From the NCBI GenBank assembly GCA_023399055.1, contig JAEWQV010000015.1:62001-126000 (forward strand): a DNA stretch of 64,000 nucleotides, given 5' to 3'. The notes beneath the pieces were generated by a model that was given only the letters and a program-made list of their open reading frames with translations, had not been told where the DNA came from and did no database searches. Shown in pieces: positions 59,941-64,000 of this stretch. A program made the position numbers and the translations under genes. The DNA is from Bacillota bacterium. Lineage in GTDB: Bacteria > Bacillota > Clostridia > Lachnospirales > Lachnospiraceae. Within the stretch, counting starts at the first letter, position 1, and each line of letters starts with the position of its first letter.

Positions 59941-60656
59941 ATTGTCTTGCTCCTTTCCAAAGGTTTTTTGAATACGGTAACAAAAATAAGAATAACAAAC
60001 ATAGTAGGTATAATAAAATTATCGGGACCAATGAGAAGGCGGCACACAATTGCTCCAACAATTCCAATTATAGCTGGTAAATGATTTTTTACCTCCATCC
60101 ATTGATTGACCAAGATAACTACAAAAAGAGCTGTAAGGACAAAATCAATACCGTTTGTATCAATAGTAAGCAGGCTTCCTAGAATTCCTCCGATCACAGA
60201 ACCGGTGACCCAATAAAGATGGTCAAGGGAGGATATAAAAAAGTAAAACCATTTGCGCTCTACGCCTTCGGGAGCTTTAGCGGAACAGATAATAGAAAAT
60301 GTTTCATCAGTTAAAGAGAAGATTAAGTAAGGTTTTAATCTACCCATGCCTCGGTATTGATGAAGAACAGAAACACCATAAAAGATGTGCCTTGCATTTA
60401 CAGCTAAGGTCATAAGAAGAGCTCCCAGGGGATTAAAGCTAAGAGCAAGTAGTTCTATAGTAAGGAACTGCATAGAGCCCGCGTAAACGAAAAGACTGGA
60501 GACCATAATCCAAAGAAGTGAAAAGCCCTTGCTATCCATTAGGATACCGAAGGCTGCTCCTAAAACTATATATCCTGTAAATACTGGTATCGTTAAAGGG
60601 AAAGCAGCCTTAAGGGCTGCTTTTTTATCGTGTTTTATTTGAAGTTGATTTTCCAT
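59937..60656 (-). CDS. azlC: AzlC-family branched-chain amino acid exporter
   Basis: 239 residues. AzlC signature: FPLTIPVFTGYIVLGAAFGI, YAGSMQFLTIELLA, LAVNARHIFYGVSVL and TDETFSIICS. Membrane permease that with AzlD exports branched-chain amino acids or analogues. AGGAGTAATATA precedes the ATG. Two-gene operon azlC-azlD on the minus strand. Confidence 0.93.
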   Translation of the reverse strand: MENQLQIKHDKKAALKAAFPLTIPVFTGYIVLGAAFGILMDSKGFSLLWIMVSSLFVYAGSMQFLTIELLALSFNPLGALLMTLAVNARHIFYGVSVLHQYRGMGRLKPYLIFSLTDETFSIICSAKAPEGVERKWFYFFISSLDHLYWVTGSVIGGILGSLLTIDTNGIDFVLTALFVVILVNQWMEVKNHLPAIIGIVGAIVCRLLIGPDNFIIPTMFVILIFVTVFKKPLERSKTI

Positions 60657-60705
60657 ATTATATTACTCCTAACCCTAATTCTAGTTATTTTGTGGCTGTT
60701 ATATT

Positions 60706-61113
60706 CTAGTCTTTTTTGGAGGAACCAGCATATACTGGAGTAAAATCAGGCGTGTCAGCACATACAAATCCGGAGAATTGTTCCGTTAATGCTAATAAAT
60801 TAGGGAGAAAACCTTCTAAATCTGACTCGGCTAAATCAATTGCAAAAATTGATGCAATCTTTCTGTTCTTAATAAAGGAAGCATCCTTAGGATCCTGAAA
60901 GGATATGTCCAACGCTTCAAAATCTATAAAGTTTTCATTGGATAACTCTAGCTCCACTACTTTCATTTCTTCCCAATGCTGAACGGTAAGTGCCGGCTTG
61001 TCCTGAAAGAAGGTGGCAATATCACTAGTGTTGATGTTCATTGGTGTCATGTAGAGTAAACTTATATAAGATTTTTTTACTTTTGAATTGGTGCTTTTCT
61101 TTTTATTTGACAT
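60706..61113 (-). CDS. Hypothetical protein, about 135 residues
   Basis: Not recognised. Basic Lys/Ser-rich N terminus (MSNKKKSTNSKVKKSYIS) then a mixed region with NINTSDIATFFQDKPALTVQ, FEALDISFQDPKDASFIKNR and a conserved-looking end DLEGFLPNLLALTEQFSGF. No signal peptide or membrane helix. The start at 61113 is chosen with GAAAGGA 7 bases upstream; the longer frame reaches into the next gene's promoter. Lies between azlC and the divergent transglutaminase-like gene. Confidence 0.65.
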   Translation of the reverse strand: MSNKKKSTNSKVKKSYISLLYMTPMNINTSDIATFFQDKPALTVQHWEEMKVVELELSNENFIDFEALDISFQDPKDASFIKNRKIASIFAIDLAESDLEGFLPNLLALTEQFSGFVCADTPDFTPVYAGSSKKD

Positions 61114-61340
61114 AGTTATATCCTTTCGGTTGGTAATACAATTGTTTTTATAAATTATAATATAGCTTTCAGGAAATGGCAATTAAAAGTAGTATTATTG
61201 ACCATAGACAGATGAGAGTAAATACCGTATATTCTAAGTATAATTGTAACTATTTTAGAACCAAGCTTGAAAACCTGCGGTTTTCTCACTGTTTGGCTCA
61301 TTTACAGGTCATGTTAGCTCTACGAAAGGAGAAATATTTT

Positions 61341-62708
61341 ATGAAGAGAAAAAATAAATTGCTGCTAAGCATTATTATAATTGCTTTCTGTATGAACATA
61401 CTCACACCTTTACATATATCTGCTGCGACGAGCAGCTATGGCGTTATAATTGGTAATAAAGAGAACGAATATAAATTATATAACAATATGATTGTATTAT
61501 CACCCGCCAAGAACCTAATGGTAAAGGCATATCAATTAAGCAAAGAATTAGGACTATCCTTTAGTTATGATAAAAGTACAAAGAAATTAACAATTAAGAA
61601 TCCCTATAATAAAAAATCACTGGTTTTTACCTTGGATAAGAAAGAGTTTAACTATTATTCTAGTAGCACAGCCAAAGCCACCAAAAAAACAGCGACCTAT
61701 CCCTGCTATTATGATAGTAAAGCAGGTACCTATGTTATTCACCTTTCGACGCTAAAATATATTGTTAACTATAATTATTATAAAAATATGGATAATTATT
61801 ACAGTGATATGGGTTATAAGGCACTTGCGGTGTATAGTATTAATGGATATTCCTCCTATGATATCCCGATAACAAAACAGGTACTTAATTATATCAATAG
61901 TAAGACCTTTAAAACAAAGGATCAGCTTTTGGATGCAATTAGGATAAATTTTATTATGAGAAATACTTCCTTTGTTCTAAATACCAATCGAGGTGTTATG
62001 GATGCAATAGGAACAAGTAACTCTGTGATAAACCTTGTTAAGAATATAGATCGTAAGGATACGTCAAAGGATGCAGATTATTTATCTTTAGTAATTGATC
62101 AAATAAAGCAAAGCTGGTATTCCACTCATAAGAACAGGATAAATTCAGATGGAACAACGACATCAATACAGGAAGATTCTGATCCAGCCACATTAACCAT
62201 TGAGGTAAAATACGAAACGACTCTGGCACAGGAACGGGTGGTAGATAATAAGATATCAGAGATATTAAAGAAAATTATTAAGGAAAATTCAACAGAGTTT
62301 CAGAAGGTAAAAGCGATCCATGATTATGTAATTGATCTTGCTAGTTATGATACAAGTTATCAGAAATCTTCTGCCTATGATATTCTTGTTCATAAAACCT
62401 CGGTATGTGAAGGCTATGCACTGGTAGCTTATCGTTTGCTTCTGGATGCCGGGTTAGAAACCAGAGTAATCATTGGGTTAGGAAATAACGAATTACATGC
62501 TTGGAATATCGTTAAGGTGGATGGAAAGTGGTATAACTTAGATTTGACCTGGGATGACCCAATCTCTTCCAGTGGAAAGCCAATTTTACGATATGATTAT
62601 TTCTTAAAAAATACAAAAGACTTTATTAATCATACTAGAGATGCAGAGTTTACTACAACTAAATTTATGAAAACCTATCCCATTGCAGATAAGAGTTATT
62701 CTTGGTAA
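61341..62708 (+). CDS. Secreted transglutaminase-like protein
   Basis: 455 residues. Signal peptide with cleavage near HISAA (about residue 30), an N-terminal region (about 35-140) that resembles copper amine oxidase N-terminal-like stalk domains, a middle part, and a transglutaminase-like domain with the Cys356 (SVCEGYA), His386 (HAWN) and Asp401 (DLTWDDP) triad. Such domains often act as peptidases or cross-linkers at the cell surface. The start at 61341 is fixed by AAAGGAG 10 bases upstream; the longer in-frame extension is not supported. Substrate unknown. Confidence 0.88.
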   Translation: MKRKNKLLLSIIIIAFCMNILTPLHISAATSSYGVIIGNKENEYKLYNNMIVLSPAKNLMVKAYQLSKELGLSFSYDKSTKKLTIKNPYNKKSLVFTLDKKEFNYYSSSTAKATKKTATYPCYYDSKAGTYVIHLSTLKYIVNYNYYKNMDNYYSDMGYKALAVYSINGYSSYDIPITKQVLNYINSKTFKTKDQLLDAIRINFIMRNTSFVLNTNRGVMDAIGTSNSVINLVKNIDRKDTSKDADYLSLVIDQIKQSWYSTHKNRINSDGTTTSIQEDSDPATLTIEVKYETTLAQERVVDNKISEILKKIIKENSTEFQKVKAIHDYVIDLASYDTSYQKSSAYDILVHKTSVCEGYALVAYRLLLDAGLETRVIIGLGNNELHAWNIVKVDGKWYNLDLTWDDPISSSGKPILRYDYFLKNTKDFINHTRDAEFTTTKFMKTYPIADKSYSW

Positions 62709-62850
62709 GAGGAAAAAGCGAGTTCATAAGACAATTAATGAAATTAACAATAAGTCAGGCTCCAGATGAGAGTGATTCAGAATATATTAATAAAAGAGCT
62801 AATATGATGTAAAACGTAGCCATTAATATAGATGCGGAGTGAATTAAGAC

Positions 62851-64000
62851 GTGGATGATGAATGCAGAAAACGTATTCTTAGTGAAGATTATGCAGACTT
62901 TATGATTTATTATGGTACTAATCTGGATATTATTAGGGAGAGGTTTGATGCCTGTTATGATAAAATTGTAGAAGAAACGTTTAATGTATATGTTCCACTG
63001 TCTCAGGTAAGTGAAGACTTTATACAAGACTTTGGATATAGTGCATTTCCTAATGTTTATGGAGTCCTAAGTACCAGTAGTATGGAGGCATCCGGCGTTA
63101 CAAAAATACGCAGTATTCCGAGATTGTCACTACGTGGTCAAGGGGTCCTGGTTGGAATTGTTGATACCGGTATTGATTATTTGCATGAGGCTTTTCGATA
63201 TGGGGACAATACAACTAAAATTCATACCATCTGGGATCAAACCATTGAAAGCGCTGCTGGATCACCACAGGGTTTTTACTTTGGTACGGAATATACACGG
63301 GAACAAATCAATGAGGCTCTCAAATCAGAACAGCCACTAACTATAGTACCAAGCGTGGATACGAACGGACATGGTACATTTCTAGCAGGTGTGGCAGCAG
63401 GTAATGAAAGTGCTGCAAATGATTTTATTGGTGTTGCCCCTGATGCAGAACTTATTATTGTTAAGATGAAGCAAGCAAAGAAGGTTATCAGAAACTTCTG
63501 GAAAATCCCGGACGGAGTAGAGTGTTTTCAAAAGAATGACCTAATGAGTGGAATTCGCTATTTGGTTGAGACCGCTGAAAAAGCGAAGAGACCACTTTCG
63601 ATTATTATAGGAGTGGGAACGTCACAGGGTGCGCATGATGAAAAAGGTGCATTAAGCAGCTATCTTACAACATTAGCAAATATGAGTAGCACATCAATTA
63701 CCATTGCTGGTGGAAATGAAGGAAATCGGGGTCTTCATTACTCGGGAATGGTTAAATCACCTGAAAATATGGATACAATTGAGCTAAATGTAGCTCCAAA
63801 TAGCAGTGGATTTACAATAGAGTTGTGGGGGAATACTCCGACGACTTTTTCAATTGACCTGATTTCTCCTTCCGGTGAATATGTTCCAAGAATACCAGCA
63901 CGATTAAAAGAAACGAGAGAGGTTCGTTTTATCTTTGAAAGAACAGTAATTAATGTAGATTATGAAATAACGGAAGCTCAATCAGGAGATCAATTAATTT
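62851..64000 (+). CDS. Subtilisin-like S8 peptidase, Csp-like, 3' end beyond window
   Basis: 383 residues are inside the window; the frame is open at the right edge. Asp105 in VGIVDTGIDY and His174 in DTNGHGTFLAG are the first two members of the catalytic triad; the Ser should lie beyond 64000. No signal peptide. The N-terminal part of about 90 residues and the missing signal sequence resemble clostridial Csp proteases, which process the germination protease SleC, but degradative roles are also possible. The GTG at 62851 is the first possible start after an in-frame TAA; the ribosome site (GGAG about 11 bases away) is weak. Confidence 0.82.
   Translation, partial: MDDECRKRILSEDYADFMIYYGTNLDIIRERFDACYDKIVEETFNVYVPLSQVSEDFIQDFGYSAFPNVYGVLSTSSMEASGVTKIRSIPRLSLRGQGVLVGIVDTGIDYLHEAFRYGDNTTKIHTIWDQTIESAAGSPQGFYFGTEYTREQINEALKSEQPLTIVPSVDTNGHGTFLAGVAAGNESAANDFIGVAPDAELIIVKMKQAKKVIRNFWKIPDGVECFQKNDLMSGIRYLVETAEKAKRPLSIIIGVGTSQGAHDEKGALSSYLTTLANMSSTSITIAGGNEGNRGLHYSGMVKSPENMDTIELNVAPNSSGFTIELWGNTPTTFSIDLISPSGEYVPRIPARLKETREVRFIFERTVINVDYEITEAQSGDQLI

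Noticed and set aside
63134..63340. Plus-strand 68-codon frame in the right end
   Set aside because: The subtilase frame with Asp105 and His174 covers the same bases in another phase and is the real gene.
1..64000. Search for CRISPR arrays, insertion sequences, prophage, tRNA or rRNA genes and defence systems
   Set aside because: No regularly spaced repeats, transposase, integrase, phage or restriction motifs, and no tRNA-like cloverleaf were recognised by eye; a covariance-model scan could still find a missed RNA.

Overview
The window is AT-rich, densely coded DNA from an anaerobic, endospore-forming Firmicute. It is most likely a Lachnospiraceae member (clostridial cluster XIVa, near Lachnoclostridium/Anaerocolumna). 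The reasons are: sporulation genes (spmA, spmB, an abrB-type regulator, a CotS-like coat protein, a YtvI-like permease, a Csp-like subtilase), an activase for anaerobic ribonucleotide reductase, an orphan TM1266-type hydrogenase regulator, a long SRP RNA with Alu domain, T-box and S-box leaders, and several conserved genes of unknown function of a kind I associate with Lachnospiraceae. The species call is inference.

Layout. 1-4.2 kb is the Bacillus-like block yaaR-holB-ricT-tRNA methyltransferase-rsmI followed by convergent abrB. 4.6-24.6 kb is an accessory region bracketed by spmA and spmB, which are normally adjacent. It holds two signal-peptide surface proteins with a shared upstream block, a YesM-like sensor kinase, two sugar ABC permeases (one with an extra N-terminal membrane domain), a lipoprotein solute-binding protein and a YesL-like protein on the + strand; a YesN-like regulator, a GH29 alpha-L-fucosidase, a second solute-binding lipoprotein and an AraC regulator on the - strand; then L-fucose isomerase and a rhamnulokinase-family sugar kinase on the + strand. 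Read together this is an uptake and catabolism locus for fucose-containing (or related deoxy-sugar) oligosaccharides. It lacks its own ABC ATPase and a fuculose-phosphate aldolase, which would have to be encoded elsewhere.

24.8-31 kb returns to housekeeping: a small spore-like protein gene, tatD, rsmA, an acidic-repeat protein, a GNAT acetyltransferase, an nrdG-type activase, tadA and the SRP RNA gene. 31-36.3 kb is a run of poorly characterised genes: a 778-residue protein with a cNMP-binding-like N terminus, an ABC ATPase without a permease, a TPR/P-loop protein and a small Ig-like protein. 36.8-46 kb has murA, an HD-GYP protein, a very long inverted repeat, an S-box-controlled metK, a VanS/ResE-type two-component system, the TM1266-like protein, a cytidylate-kinase-like protein and a YtvI-like permease. 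46.3-55.2 kb has T-box-controlled proS, cca, a CotS-like protein, a PEGA-domain protein, a coiled-coil membrane protein and pgi. 55.6-64 kb has a hemolysin-III protein, a DUF951 protein, a HAD phosphatase, exonuclease III, a second HD-GYP protein, azlCD, an unknown gene, a secreted transglutaminase-like protein and the start of a subtilase.

I saw no tRNA or rRNA genes, CRISPR array, insertion sequence, prophage or recognisable defence system. The least explained elements are the abrB-to-tatD insertion with the split spmA/spmB pair, the shared upstream block of the two surface proteins, the paired hairpin leaders in the fucosidase cluster, the long inverted repeat at about 39.5 kb, and the multidomain unknown proteins at 31.1, 34.4 and 44.1 kb. 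All positions of promoters and terminators were read by eye.
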